Origin: Cylicocyclus nassatus
Lineage: Eukaryota > Nematoda > Chromadorea > Rhabditida > Strongylidae
NCBI GenBank assembly: GCA_958299035.1
Contig: CATQJL010000001.1
Location: forward strand, 1,736,001-1,800,000
Length of the DNA: 64,000 nucleotides
Direction of reading: 5' to 3'
Under the pieces are notes generated by a model, which was not told where the DNA came from, did no database searches, and saw only the letters and a program-made list of their open reading frames with translations. The position numbers were made by a program, and so were the translations under genes. Shown piece by piece: positions 1 through 11,915 of this stretch (positions are counted from its first letter, which is position 1; each line of letters begins with the position of its first letter).

Positions 1-453
1 GTTTAAGTTATTGGATTTAACTAAACGAACTTGACTGGATCGTTAAATCAAAGGCTTCCATTTTCCTGTTGAGATTAGTAGCGCACTGTTCACTTCAATT
101 GACAAATGGATCCATTTTTTTTGAAACTGTATGAGTATTGTATGGTATTGTGATTTTTTAGCGCAGTTAGAAAGGTTGGCAAGCCCTCTTGTTGAAAAAA
201 AAAATCAGATTTTCAGTAAACAGTTTTGAAATCTATATATCCAAAATTTTCAATATGTCATATTTTCCCGTAGCATTTGGTGCTTTACAAGAACTTCATG
301 AGTTCTGAGAAAATAGCTAGCTTTCTTCGCAGACATCCGTACCGGTATTCAAAATTGGTGGATACCAGAAAACATTTGGGTCCGCTCAACCAAAGCATAG
401 TGCAAAACAGAGTGCTGACCCAATGTACTGCGCTCGTGAGTACCGATGTGGCG
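1..453. other. No feature recognised
   Basis: AT-rich sequence. A 73-codon frame opens at 277, but it runs into the inverted repeat at 454 and has no recognisable motif, so it is not called. Confidence 0.5.
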
Positions 454-966
454 GCTATTACCCTAATTTCACGCGTACAAGGCGCGGGGTGGTCCTAGCC
501 AGGGCTCGGCACGAGGTGGCTAGATGAAGATGGAAAAAACGAAGTCCCCCTTGACTTTTGGGAATTTTTACGAAGTCCCCTTTGACCCTCAACCAAATTT
601 CCTCTAAAAACCTGAAAAATTCCCCAAAATCCCCCAAAAAACGAAAAGTCGACTAAAAAAAAAGTCGCCGTCGCCAATTTTCCGTGTCTCTTCGGTCACA
701 AAAACGAAACCCCCTTTGCTTTTCGTCCCAAAAACGATACCCAGCTTGCTTGTAAGCCACCTTGTGCCGAGCCCTGGTCCTAGCTTTCATCGAGCAGCCC
801 GAACACGGCAAAGGACTTCGCAACCAAAGAAACCCCATACCGTGCTGCGTTTTGCCTGACGAATCGTGCGGCATAAGGATCGCTTCTTAAAGCACGTTGG
901 GGCGGGTGAGCAGCTCGATGAAAGCTAGAACCACCCCGCGCCTTGTACGCGTGAAATTAGGGTAGC
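454..966. repeat. Foldback element interrupted by a hAT MITE
   Basis: The left arm (about 454-499, resuming at 785-797) is the reverse complement of 911-966. It includes the shared block ACCCTAATTTCACGCGTACA and continues through the GCGCGGGGTGG segment to the TTTCATCGAGC end. The hAT insertion splits the left arm exactly at its target duplication. The interior (798-910) has no coding signal. The superfamily is unknown. Confidence 0.7.
500..776. mobile_element. hAT-type MITE, 277 bp, with 8-bp TSD
   Basis: The terminal inverted repeats begin CAGGGCTCGGCAC and extend about 22 bp (left AGGTGGCT, right end reading AGCCACCTTGTGCCGAGCCCTG in two parts). The element is flanked by a perfect 8-bp duplication GTCCTAGC at 492-499 and 777-784, the hallmark of hAT transposition. 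It has no transposase and is non-autonomous. Removing it restores the left arm of the surrounding foldback. A related half-end lies near 53431. Confidence 0.85.
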
Positions 967-1439
967 CTATTTCCACTAGGAAACGCCAAATCATAAGCCT
1001 TTCGGAAATCCGCGTCGTGATTTAAGTCTATTTATTGATAGACTTATACACTAAGTTCCTTTGTTGAGTAGTAGTTCGTAATACACCCAGAATTTGGTTT
1101 TCCCAAGTATGAAAATCAACGGACATCACCATAGCACATTAGAGGTGGAAGGGAATAAAGGTAAAATCAAAACTGTTTGATTAGATAAATTAACGTTCAA
1201 GCACAAAGCAAAAGATACAGTTTCTACTAACTTGTGAAAGACATAAGATCCTATATCACAGACTAAAGTTGACGGCCATGCTCATCTCAGTAGAGGTCAA
1301 AAGATCAAGATAGGGCGACAACTTTTTATTAGAGAAGGGCGGCAGATGCAAACAAAGCAGATAATGTCTTTTTGCGTCTTTGACGTGAACATCTTTGAAA
1401 ACTGCTATGAGAGGTGAGAACCTCTCCAACCCTACATGC
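967..1439. other. No feature recognised
   Basis: Unique-looking AT-rich sequence between two mobile elements. No gene signal was seen on either strand. Confidence 0.4.
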
Positions 1440-2147
1440 TTAACACATTCACGACAACACAACCCACCGGCGGGTCGTACGATTCTTGGTGCTCTATTTT
1501 TGTCAATTTACGATGGAGGTCTACAGGATCCATATGATTGGGAACACCCAGGCAAAGTTCCAGTAAGAGTGGTCCGGGATTGGGACATTGTAATGTAGTG
1601 TTACACTAGTTATATTTTGGACAGAGATAAAGCACAAACTTTAGCTCAAATTCTTCGCGGAATTATGCTGTTTCAGAGAATTCAAGTGTACACGCACGGG
1701 TAATTCGCGGCTAGCGAAAGTCTCCTACAAGCCCGTCAAAATTTTTTCGATTTTGTTGATTTTATTGATTTTTTGCAGTGTTCACCTCGGAAAGCTCAAA
1801 TCTTACATTTGTGGGTTTTTTAGCATGCTTATTAAACACTATAATCGTGAACAGCACATGAAACAGCCCTAAAACACACTTTTTCATGAAAATCCATGAT
1901 GTTGGGATAGATGGCTTGTAGCCTTACCGTATAACGCTAAAAATTGAGCATCATATTTTGATAATCAACGCCTTCGATAAGTCGTTTGGTGGAATCCTCG
2001 AAGGCATTTTTTTTAAAAATTTTTTCCAAAAGGCTACCATTTCGGACAATACGACCCACGGGTGGGTCGGGAGTTTGACAAAGCGAAAAAGGCTTCGGTC
2101 CGAAACGGCAACCGATAAATAAATCAGCCTTGTCGTGAATTTGTTAA
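1440..2147. mobile_element. TTAA-flanked MITE (piggyBac-like family 1)
   Basis: TTAA stands at both ends (1440-1443, 2144-2147). The termini read TTAACACATTCACGAC and, inverted, TTAACAAATTCACGAC. Just inside are palindromic blocks around ACCCACCGGCGGGTCGT and ACGACCCACGGGTGGGTCG. The same architecture recurs at 15866-16207 and 57914-58791. TTAA duplication is typical of piggyBac elements; no transposase is present. Confidence 0.75.
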
Positions 2148-2867
2148 TTAAACAATACAAATCTTCGCTAAATTTGCCACTCGTTATGTAAGTAAAACTA
2201 ATTAGCTCAGTAAAGAAAATCCAGGCTTATATTATGGAGCCATTTTCTACGGTATCATCAATAGAAGAAGGGTCTTACTAGTAGCAGGTACGATAGCGCA
2301 GGTGAGCAAAACTAAGCTTTTTGATTTATTGAATCAGTCAAGTTTCCAGGGCATAGCGACTCTAACGCTGTTTGGTCTTTTCATATATTTCATGGTAGAA
2401 GTCTGTCGCTCGCAAACTCAAATTTTCAACAAATATAACGGTAAGTAAAAATCGCAGCATTGGTCGTCGCTACACAGAACTTGCATTGCTGCATTTCTAA
2501 CTACCCTTTAAACTTTGTTTAATTTACTACGCTGTAAATCCAAATTTTGGGCTTAAGTTTGACCTTCTGTGCCTAAATGTATAATTCGGTTATGGTTCTT
2601 GTCAGTGCAGATCATTTGTTTTTTAACCTCCATTACTTCGCAATTTTGTTCCTTGATTTTTGGTGAAAGAAATTGGATTTTTTTATGATAGCTTTTCATT
2701 AAAGAGATTTTCTGCTTAAGCAAAATCGATCGTCTTAATCAATTTAAATTGTTGTTTCCATTGATACCAAACATTTCTATAAAGACCTGTCAGTAACATT
2801 TTTGCAAACCTTCAACGACGGAAGCTATTCATTAGCCAATCTAGTAACAGCAAAGATCGGGTAAATA
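2148..2867. other. No feature recognised
   Basis: AT-rich sequence without long open frames or obvious repeats. Confidence 0.4.
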
Positions 2868-3601
2868 CAGGGTGTCCCAAAAAATGTATCGAACATTTGA
2901 TCTTTAATAACTTCCTTATATGGGAAGCTTTCGCAGATCTTTGAGTGTCATACGGTAAAGCTGGGTTCAACTTAGATTTACAGTATAGAGCGAATTACCG
3001 ATTTCTCTTAGTCACTGTAGGATTACGGTAGGAATTTTCATAATTTTAAGCTTACGACAGGTCAGAATGCTTCTGAAAAATTCCAAAAAATCGAAGGACG
3101 TTAAACTGAGGTTTTAGGGGATGCTGAATCTAATTACAAAGTTTTCCGCTACCGTACTCTTCATCTTCCTACGGTATGCGCACTGTAACGCTAAATTTTT
3201 TCCTTTTTTTTTTCAAAATTTACTAAATCAACGTTGCAATTAAAAACACGACGTCAAATACCTTCGCGTTAGGCAAAGCCTTACAGTGCGCATACCGTAG
3301 GAAGATGAAGAGTACGGTAGCGAAAACTTTGTAATTAGATTCAGCATCCCCTAAACCCCAGTTTAACGTACTTCGATTTTTTGGAATTTTTTAAAAGCAT
3401 TCTCGCTTGTTGTAAACTTAAAATTAATTAAAAATTTTAACCGTAATCCTACAGCAACTAAGAGAAATCGATGATTCACTCTCTACTGTAAATCTAAGGT
3501 GAACCCAGCTCTACCGTATGACACTCAAAGATCCGCGAAAGCTTCCCATACAGGGAAGTTATCAAAGATCAAACCTTCGATACATTTTTTGGGAAACCCT
3601 G
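2868..3601. mobile_element. Tc1/mariner-type foldback, 734 bp
   Basis: The ends begin CAGGGTGTCCCAAAAAATGT and, inverted, CAGGGTTTCCCAAAAAATGT, and are flanked by TA (2866-2867, 3602-3603). Long arms of roughly 330 bp pair across a short AT-rich centre near 3220. Ends and target match non-autonomous Tc1/mariner elements. A degenerate relative occupies 52010-52690. Confidence 0.8.
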
Positions 3602-3778
3602 TATATGAGCTCTGAAGTGATTACGCTGATAGATATCTTAAATTCTAGACGGTGACTTGCTTCTCAGCGAAACAATGTCATTCCAGATCAATACATTCGA
3701 ACTGAAACAACAAGAAAAGTTGACAACGTTGTGAAATTCCGTAAACACTCTTAGCAGAACAGATTGCGCTCTCTAGTA

Positions 3779-4001
3779 CAATACCGCTCATAATTCGTCA
3801 AAAAAGTCGCCGGACTGCGGCGGAGTGCGCCGGAGTGCGGCGGAGTGTGGTGAAGTGTGGCGCAGTGCGCCGGAGTGCGGCGGAGTGTGGTGAAGTGTGG
3901 CGCAGTGCGCCGGAGTGCGGCGGAGTGTGGTGAAGTGCGCCGCACTCCGCCACACTCCGCCGCACTCCGGCGACTTTTTTGACGAATTATGAGCGGTATT
4001 G
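3779..4001. mobile_element. 223-bp TA-flanked MITE, copy 1
   Basis: The ends read CAATACCGCTCATAATTCGT in inverted orientation, flanked by TA. The inside is made of short alternating blocks such as GCGGAGTGCGCCGGAGTGCG. It appears base-for-base identical to 6019-6241, so the two copies are recent or homogenised. A long minus-strand frame through it is only a by-product of the repeat. Confidence 0.8.
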
Positions 4002-4116
4002 TATATGAAGTGAGTGGAAGGAAATATACATATATTAGGTGTATAATAACATCAAGAAGTGGGCGGGGCTTACAGTTCACAGCTAAACAGCGATAAAATC
4101 GATATTTTGAGCTTAG

Positions 4117-4545
4117 AGAACTATCAAACCTCAAAAATCGATAAAATCGACATTCTGGAGGTTGCAAAATCCCGAAAATTGGCGAAAATCGATATTTTGG
4201 AGGTTGCAAAATCCCGAAAATTGGCGAAAATCGATATTTTGGAAGTTGCAAAATCCCGAAAATTGTCAAAAATCGATAAAATCGATATTTTGGAGGTTGC
4301 AAAATCCCGAAAATTGGCGAAAATCGATATTTTGGAGGTTGCAAAATCCCGAAAATTGTCAAAAATCGATAAAATCGACATTTTGAAGGTTGCGAAATCC
4401 CGAAAATTGACAAAAATCGATATCCCAAAAATCGGCAAAATTGATAAAATCGACATTTTGAAGGTTGCAAAACCCCAAAAATCGGCACAAATCGATAAAA
4501 TCGATATTCTGGAGGTTTCGAAATTTCGGAAATCGGTAAAATTAT
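4117..4545. repeat. Tandem repeat, about 42-bp unit
   Basis: About ten units built on AAAATCGATATTTTGGAGGT followed by TGCAAAATCCCGAAAATTGG and CG. Some units carry an extra 12-bp AAAATCGATAAA-like insert. Because 42 is a multiple of three, frames stay open on both strands and give a false 14-residue protein repeat. Confidence 0.85.
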
Positions 4546-6018
4546 TGAAAAACTAAGCGAAAAATTCGAAAAACTCCATAATAAGCTCATTTCCAGTGCT
4601 TTTATACAGCTGAAACTTTTCCAAGCAAGCTCCGCCCACTTTATACCCCACGCCACGATCGAAATTGAAGAAAATAAGAAAAATTAAGAAAAAATAAGCG
4701 AAAATCGCGTTTTTCTAGCCCGATTTACCCCTTTTTTAGCCGTTTTCAGCCCCTAACCAGGTCCAAATGGCCGCGGGAAAACTGTACACGAAGCGGTAAT
4801 AAAGAGAGGGGGAAAAATAAGGGGGGAGAGAGAAAGGGGGGAGAAAGAGGAAAAATCGCGTGTCTAAGTTTTTTTTTTTTCCAAGTCCGGGAAGGTTCAT
4901 AGATAGGCTCCCACAGCCGGAGCCCCTACATTTTCTCCGAATTATATGTGGTGTCCCCCTCGAATACAAACTGATGAATGGCTATCCCAGCTCGTCATCC
5001 CTACTCTCCGCGGAGATAAAATTCAAAATATGCACTATCGCCTTTATATAGCGCCTCTTACGCTGGAGCTGTGAGCACGAGCTACCCCTAGAAAAATAGA
5101 GCTACGAAAACTACATGTCAATGGCCACATGAGATTACCCCAGCCCTGCAACTCTTAGAGATATAAGGCGCCGAAATCGCCCTTATTGACAGATTTCCCA
5201 AGTTCGGCTGTCAATTAGGCACTTTTAATGGAAATTTGTTATTCTACGACCTTCTCTCTAAAAATCATATTTTCAGAGATCTGTCGAATAAAACAAACCC
5301 CAGCCCCGTAGCTGTAATATTCGCAGAGTTATTAGCCCCCCAACATGCATGCTCAAACCGTAAAATCGGCTCTCCCAAAGTTGCTCCGTAATTCCCCCAA
5401 AAATCATGTTAGACACCTCTCTTATACCTATACACACCATATTTTTTCCAGCTTCTTAGAAGCAATACACACTGATATAGCGCGCTCTTGGCCTCTCGCT
5501 CCTCACTCTTGGCCTCGGCGTAAGATTTGGTTAAAATATTGAAGTTCTCGGATTGACTGTAAACTTTACTCATAGTGGTTTTTGGTCCCGATCTTTACGA
5601 AAATCCTATTTATTTTGCACTAGAGAGTCTTACAGTAAGCTAAAGTGAGATAGAAGTAGCTGGACCAACCAAGATCGCAACTTCGCCTGCACTTTTCCCC
5701 TACCTGTTGCGGAAATTGTCTGCAAATTTTTGTGAGTTGAAAACTTTGTGAACACCTCTATCGGACCATGCTTAGCACAGATCTTTATTTGAATTGTTCG
5801 TCAGATTATGATGTTACAAAATCGCCTTCTCATGAATTGTCTTTCAAATTCGAAAGTCGTGTAATTTGGCAGATATTCTATCCTACAATGTGCCACCAGC
5901 AGCAAAACAATATAAGAAATGTTGTTAGCACGTCGAGTACAATACCGCTTACAGAATGTACAAAATTTCCCTGAATATCGCAAAATTCCGAAAATTCCAT
6001 AACAGACTGCTCTACATA
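4546..6018. other. No gene recognised; one stray MITE end
   Basis: Contains a purine-rich stretch (about 4800-4855) and, at about 5939, an isolated TACAATACCGCTTAC end resembling the 223-bp MITE terminus. Short frames here lack motifs. Confidence 0.4.
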
Positions 6019-6241
6019 CAATACCGCTCATAATTCGTCAAAAAAGTCGCCGGACTGCGGCGGAGTGCGCCGGAGTGCGGCGGAGTGTGGTGAAGTGTGG
6101 CGCAGTGCGCCGGAGTGCGGCGGAGTGTGGTGAAGTGTGGCGCAGTGCGCCGGAGTGCGGCGGAGTGTGGTGAAGTGCGCCGCACTCCGCCACACTCCGC
6201 CGCACTCCGGCGACTTTTTTGACGAATTATGAGCGGTATTG
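6019..6241. mobile_element. 223-bp TA-flanked MITE, copy 2
   Basis: Same length, ends and internal GC-rich blocks as 3779-4001, flanked by TA at 6017-6018 and 6242-6243. No difference between the copies was seen by eye. Confidence 0.8.
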
Positions 6242-8137
6242 TATATAGCGACAACGATAGTTGTTTTATTTGGTAGCGCTCACTTTGATATCAAATGGTA
6301 AGATCAAAACATAAGTTAACTCCGCTCAGAATCAAACGTTGCATTGACACTTTTTTTCACTAACAGTAAGTACCATCTATGGTATGGATTGAAAGATAAA
6401 CTCTTTCTATCAATGAAAGCCCTTTTTTAGTGTCAAATAATAATTATATATGAATATATTTTAGTCTCCAAAGGGTACACTATTGCTATGATGATTGATA
6501 CCATCTTAACTACTGCAATTCATCTACTAGCACTCTACTACTGTATCAAAGAATGCAGGTAAACTTTTGATTACAGCATTACTGTGTTTCCTCATGCTAC
6601 AGTGCGTTTATATGTCAGTCTTCCAAAACCACTTTTGTTTTTACCCTGTTAGTATGCATTATTTTGAATAAGTAGCATCTATGGTTTTCGATAAATGGTG
6701 TTTATGCAATTTCTTTACTAGCGCTTTTAGACTGAAAATCATTGTTTCAATTAGAGCTCAGAATTTTAACACTGGCATAAGCCTCACAATTTCAGTCGCC
6801 TCTCTGTTTGGCATTGTAGAATGTATACTAGGATAGCATAATGTCTGAAATGTGATGCGCTCACATGACTCAACAAAAATCACTGTATCATGCATGATTC
6901 ATTCAGTAGATTTTTGCTCACCGAGTAGATCATGATAAATAGTACATAATGGCCCTACCATCAAGTCAGGGACAGGCGCGAGATGGGCAATGTCGAGCTG
7001 AAAAACGTTCTGGATGGAATGCAAAGGGGTTATCGTAAATATCTAACATGTACATACACTTTGAAGTTGCTACACGACTACGCAAAAACACAGTCAACTT
7101 GCGCGTCATCTTCAAAAACACAAATTTTTTCAATGAGTTGTAATTAGATGCCTCGATTACAGCGCGCACATATCTATATGACTAAGAATTTGAAGTATAG
7201 GCGTACATGGACTAGGAGGAGCATGTGCGGAGTATCGTGAAAAATCGTGTGATTGAAGGTCGTGACAAGTTTTTTTTTTAATTCTCTACCACAAAATGAT
7301 AAAATGGCTCGTTTGCAATACCAGATGACGATAAGGCAGGCAGGTGGCAAGTGTGTGTGTGCGCGCGCAGTTGAACTAGGGTACATAGTATGAAAATTTA
7401 TGATAGACTTATTTGAACGAAGATCGTGCTCAAATGTTTTCCAGATTAGGTGTGCAATTGCCCGTCTAATGCCCTGAGGTAGGTAAAACTTTCATTTCAC
7501 TATAATAATTTCGTAAATTTAAAATTTTTACATAAATCTGCTCTACATTTGAAGTCTGGAGTATCGTAACATTTTGTTTAGAAAACTTTTCCTCTCCTCC
7601 TTGTCAAGGATTCTTAACACCAACCCGGTTTTTTTTTTGAGGAAGGAAAAGCGCCAATGGAATAACATACGCAGCTGACGGGATTAAGTGGGAGAGCGTA
7701 GAAATCGATAATGGGCAAAGCGAAGTAGTTTCACCAATTTCCAACTGCCACGTGCTGCCCTGCGGCTTAAATGAGACACTTTCACCATATTATTCAAGTG
7801 GATATCTAGATAACTCTCCTTTAACCTTTGAAGGCTCTGAGGTTTAGGCAAATTTAGCACGTGCGGTTTTCACGAGGGAACTGAAGATTTTGGCTCGAGA
7901 TAACATATTAGATTGTTCCATAAGTCTTTTCATATCTGATTTTTCACTGGCATAAGTTTCTGAATTCCTAGTAGGAACAGGGTACCTTTACAAGGCGTTC
8001 AAAAGTTGGCGCCAAGCTTGATCCGCATTGAGTTTCAACCAAAACGATAAATCCGTATTTCCGAAAAAAATGAAAATATCTTCAAATTACTTCACACAGG
8101 TTTAGTAAGAGGGCTTTTTTTCAATCTCACGGCCCAA
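6242..8137. other. No feature recognised
   Basis: AT-rich, with a short GT/GC microsatellite near 7351-7370. No supportable coding region, RNA gene or transposon end was found. Confidence 0.4.
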
Positions 8138-8164
8138 GGTTTCGACGCCTTCGTCTTCCCCAGT
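8138..8164 (-). ncRNA. Degenerate hammerhead-like core of a PLE
   Basis: On the minus strand, a GACG-loop-CGTC stem is followed by GAAAC and preceded by CTGGGGAA instead of the consensus CTGANGA. It lies downstream, in the same orientation, of the GIY-YIG remnant at 8927-9163, as expected for the hammerhead of a Penelope-like element. The upstream box has decayed, so activity is unlikely. Confidence 0.35.
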
Positions 8165-8189
8165 GGCCTAAAAATGGTTTAAAGTGTAA

Positions 8190-8760
8190 CCCATGAATCA
8201 ACGCCGCCAAGGATCGCCTCTAAACGAGTCAGTTTCCGGCTTTCCCTCAGTCGCGTTAGTGTGGAAATCTGCAGAGCAAGAATGACGTAGCGGAAGACCC
8301 ACGTCATGCGTGAATTCCGCACCGGAAGTAAGTGGTCGCGGCGGACGAATGAGTCACCCTACATCGAATGTGATCTATAGCTGGCGTAGCGATATGAAAG
8401 AAAGGAAATCAGCACTGAGTGACAGAACTGTTGTTCTTCATTACTGGATTCTTTGCGGATATCCAGAATGCTTCAATTGCTTTCCTAGCCGAGGTCTCCC
8501 TTTCGTAAGATAGAATCTTACATGTGTTGAAGGCAGTTTCCGAGCAAAAACTCGATTTTTAGAAAATCCATTTGCCGGAGTTATCCGCAACGCTAAATTG
8601 AAAACCCACATCAAAAGGCGCGAAGGCGGTAAGAACATGCGTTTTCCAAAGCCTCACAATTTAAAATTCGACGGTCCCCGCCAAGGCTGAGACGCAGAGT
8701 CGCTGCGGGATTCTAAGAATTCGATGTGGCGGCATGCGTACTCTGCATAATAGGAATTTA
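8190..8760 (+). repeat. Dispersed repeat, uninterrupted copy
   Basis: The reverse complement of this segment is found in two pieces, 9862-10225 and 14187-14390. The continuous junction here, CTGGCGTAGCGATATGAAAG at 8381-8400, is the unoccupied version of the site where the 10226-14186 element inserted. The repeat family itself is not identified; it flanks PLE sequence. Confidence 0.75.
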
Positions 8761-8926
8761 AACAAGTTGGAGGACCCCGCCCTAAGGCGTAAGTTTCCTT
8801 AATTCCCGATCGTTTTTTAAATTAGGTCGAACGTTATAATTTCATACTAGCGCGATGCTATGTCTGAGGGGGCCACATTCGCATGGCACTGAAATTCCAA
8901 ATCCCCCACCTTTTCCTGACATGCCT

Positions 8927-9530
8927 TTATAACTCCTTTATACGGCATCTGTGCTTTCTTTGCGGTGAAACTAAGCTTTGACGCCTTTTATCTGCTAAGT
9001 GTTCCTTCAAGCTGAGTGATCTTTCAGTTTCAAGAATGCTGAGTGATCTTTCAGTTTCTCCGATATATGATGCTTTGCAGCTAAGACATTCAATTTGGTA
9101 CACCACTCCCACTTTCGCGCAATCTCCTAATCTACCATATGGACATACCATGCATTGCTCCAACGTACAACATTGGTCGTAGAGCCTGTTACAACTAACT
9201 GCATTTTGATGTTGTCGTTCGGAATATTCACTAAAACGACATCATCTTGCAGTTGTGCGCGTTAAGTGCATTTTTGAAATGCCGCGCTAATACTATCAGA
9301 AATGAATGGAAGACAAAGTGGGAGCTTAGTACCGCATTGAACGCTGTTAAATTTCCAGAACGTCGAGTGCGTGGTAAGAAACGATAACCATTGCTACAAG
9401 CAATATTAAGAGTTGACTTTCGTGATTCGCGCCGTTCATGTTTTCCGGAACACATCTGCATTGCTGTTCTAAACATATTTGCAATTATAGCTCCTTTCGT
9501 AGAGGCAGGATGTGCAAATTTTACATTGAC
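8927..9530 (-). pseudogene. Penelope-like element C-terminal (GIY-YIG) remnant
   Basis: The minus-strand frame at 8927-9163 reads GVVYQIECLSCKASYIGETE, the GIY-YIG endonuclease core of PLE polyproteins, preceded by CPYGRLGDC, the usual upstream Cys motif. Further upstream on the same strand (to about 9530), in other frames, lie linker-like pieces such as HSFLIVLARHFKNALNAHN. A short internal duplication (SIGETERSLSI-like, about 9016-9056) and frameshifts show that it is dead. No reverse transcriptase domain was found attached. Confidence 0.7.
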
Positions 9531-9861
9531 AGAAATGTTCTTATAGCCTCCTTTGCGGCGCCATTTGAGACTTGCAATGTCGATAGATAGCCTTACCTGT
9601 GCGCTGAGACAGGAAAGTCATCCGCTTTGTGGTATCGCGAGTGAGCTTTATGACTTGCGATGGCGAATGAGAAGTTTGAAACACTTGTTTATTAAGTAAC
9701 CTCTATGCAGTGATAACACTGGTGGCCTGGTTGTCAACACACAACATTGCGGTAGCTGTTAAACAGTCTAAACTGCAGCCGTAGATCATCAATTCATTTT
9801 GATGTGCTCAAAAATAGCTCGGTCGTCAGCTTGTTAAATTCCTTTATGGACATAAATTTCT

Positions 9862-10225
9862 ACTATGCAGAGTACGCATGCCGCCACAGTCGAAATTTTA
9901 GGGTCCCGCAGCGACTCTGCGTCTCAGTCTTGGCGGGGACCGTCGAATTTTAAATTGTAAGGCCTTGGAAAACACATGCTCGTGCCGTTTTCGCGCTTTT
10001 AATGTGGGTTTTCGGATTTAGCGTTGCGGATAACTCCCGGTAAGTGAATTTTCTAAAAATCGAGTTTTTGCCCGGATACTGCCTTCAACAAATGAAAGAT
10101 TCTATCTTACAAAAAAGAGACCTCGGCTAGGAAAGCAATCGAAGCATTTTGGATATTTGCAAGGAATCCAGTGATGAGTAACAACAGTGTCTGTTATCCA
10201 CTGCTAATTTTCTTTCTTTCATATC
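9862..10225 (-). repeat. Inverted copy of the 8.4-8.75 kb repeat, left of the insertion
   Basis: Reverse complement of about 8395-8760, including GTACGCATGCCGCCACA and the CGCAGCGACTCTGCGTCTCA block. It ends at TTTCATATC just before the CTCAG end of the next element and continues at 14187. Confidence 0.75.
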
Positions 10226-10462
10226 CTCAGACAGTCGATCGGACCCCTCCGGCGGACAGTCGAAATCTGCCAGAGCCGCGGCGGACCCAGTTGACCAATG
10301 AGAGCGGGGCGAGGGGGCGGTTCCTTCTTGTGACGTCACAAAGAAGGCAGATCGGACCCCTCCGGCGGGCTTGCAAACCTCTCGATAGTACGCCAGATTT
10401 GCTGGAGTCGCGGCGCAGAGATTTGCCCGCCGCGAGCCCGCCAGATTTGGAAGAGCCGCGGA

Positions 10463-10627
10463 GCAGAAAGTCGGAGGGGTCCGGGACAGAAAATCGGAGG
10501 GGTCCGGGACAGAAAATGGGAGGCCTCCGGCACAGAAAATGGGAGGCCTCCGGCACAGAAAATGGAAGGCCTCCGGCGCACAAAATGGGAGGCCTCCGGC
10601 GCACAAAATGGGAGGGGTCCGGCGCAC
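10463..10627. repeat. Subterminal tandem repeat, 23-bp unit (left)
   Basis: About seven units of the type AAAATGGGAGGCCTCCGGCG plus CAC, with variants GGAGGGGTCCGGGACAG. Similar units recur at 14037-14110 near the other end of the same element. Frames through it encode only repetitive Pro/Arg-rich peptides. Confidence 0.85.
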
Positions 10628-11539
10628 ATATATGTACGCAGTCAATTTGCTGTGATAAGCAGCTTAGCATTTTCGAAAATAAGTTGCCGTCGCTCTCGTC
10701 CTACTCGTTTTTTGTCGTTCTTTCGCGCTCGTTTTTCTTTTTTTGGTTTTTCGTGTTCCTCGTCGGCGCGCTGGCGTTTATTTGTTCATCTCCTTCTTTT
10801 CAGGTTTCAGGCTTTAGGTTTTCGTGCGGATGCACTTAGTCACTTTTAGTGTTTGGCTCTTTTCGACTTGCTGAGACATCGCTGACTATTGATGGAGTGG
10901 TTTTTGTGATTGAGATTCGGCCTCGGTACCCTTATGTGGTGTCTCTCGAATTATTTCCGTGTTTCCGGGATTGATTAATGCTAGAATTATCCGTACACTG
11001 CTTGGCTCTGTCTCAGGGAATATCTTATACGTTAGTCTGTCGCATTCTTGCTAAATGCAGATCTGCTATGCAAGTTCATGCAACTCTTTCACATTTTTCA
11101 GTATATCGTCTACTTACAGTTTACCTGTTAGAAATTGTGACAGGCGCTCAAGAAATTTTCATTTTTTTCGAGATTCCAAGTTCTCAGACTTTGCACAAAG
11201 TCATAACATGCAGGGAAAGTCTGTGTCCTTGTTCTGATGATAGATAAGTTTTCAAATTTGCATTCCAACGTGAGGGTCACTCTAGGAGAAAAGGTCCACA
11301 GAAATGTCCACGTACCGTCGCACTGCAAACCAAACTTTACGTAGCTGCAGGTGAAAGGAGAGATATCACAGTGAAGGTGAGTGGTACATTCTACGAAGTG
11401 CTCATTTTGAGCTTGGATTTGTAAGGTCCAAAACCTCGATCCGATCTTCATGACGGATTTTCGATGTCACTTCAAAGTAGGAAACGTTGAACGCGAAAAA
11501 CCTGCTGTCGGGACATTCGACGACAATGTGATATGAGGA

Positions 11540-11915
11540 AAATTGCAATTGTTTTGATTTTGCATCCAATTCTGTTTGTGCTTGTGATGAGATGCAGTTC
11601 GATCACTAATGGCTTGGTTATCGGGAGGAACAGCTCCGGTCGAGGTCAACGTTGTGTGGTCCTCGAGCGATTCTTCCAGAAAATACACTTTGGATAACAT
11701 TGGTGGAGTGGCCGTGGAGGTTAATCGGAATTTTTTTAGTGATAGGTGTCGTAATTTTAATTTGTGGTTTTTCCATCTTTATAAGTGCGAAGCTCTTGCA
11801 TCGAACTGTGGCCGATGTCTTACGCTGAATGCTGAAAAGTATGAATGTGGCTGGTGTGTTATAGACAACAGAAGTGTCAGACCAATGGCATGCTTGGCAA
11901 GATGCTTGGCAAGGT
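11540..11915 (+). pseudogene. Plexin-like gene fragment 1 (PSI region)
   Basis: The plus-strand frame contains VVWSSSDSSRKYTLDNIGGV, then about 60 bp that look intronic, then LYKCEALASNCGRCLTLNAE and KYECGWCVIDNR. The spacing of cysteines and the CGWC motif are those of plexin PSI domains, and the preceding strand-rich segment is in the expected plexin order. Plexins are single-pass semaphorin receptors. The exon appears to resume at CTTTATAAGTGC, but the bases before it are CCAT where an AG acceptor would be needed. A Cys after NR is replaced by Ser, and the frame runs out at the palindrome centre near 11915. It is a captured genomic fragment inside a transposon, not a working gene. Confidence 0.65.

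Noticed and set aside
3751..4656. 301-codon minus-strand open frame
   Set aside because: It runs through the 223-bp MITE and the 42-bp tandem repeat, and its 'protein' is only the translation of those repeats.
10127..10849. Several long overlapping frames (95-222 codons) on both strands
   Set aside because: They are produced by the GC-rich 23-bp subterminal repeats of a transposon, and sense and antisense frames are equally open.
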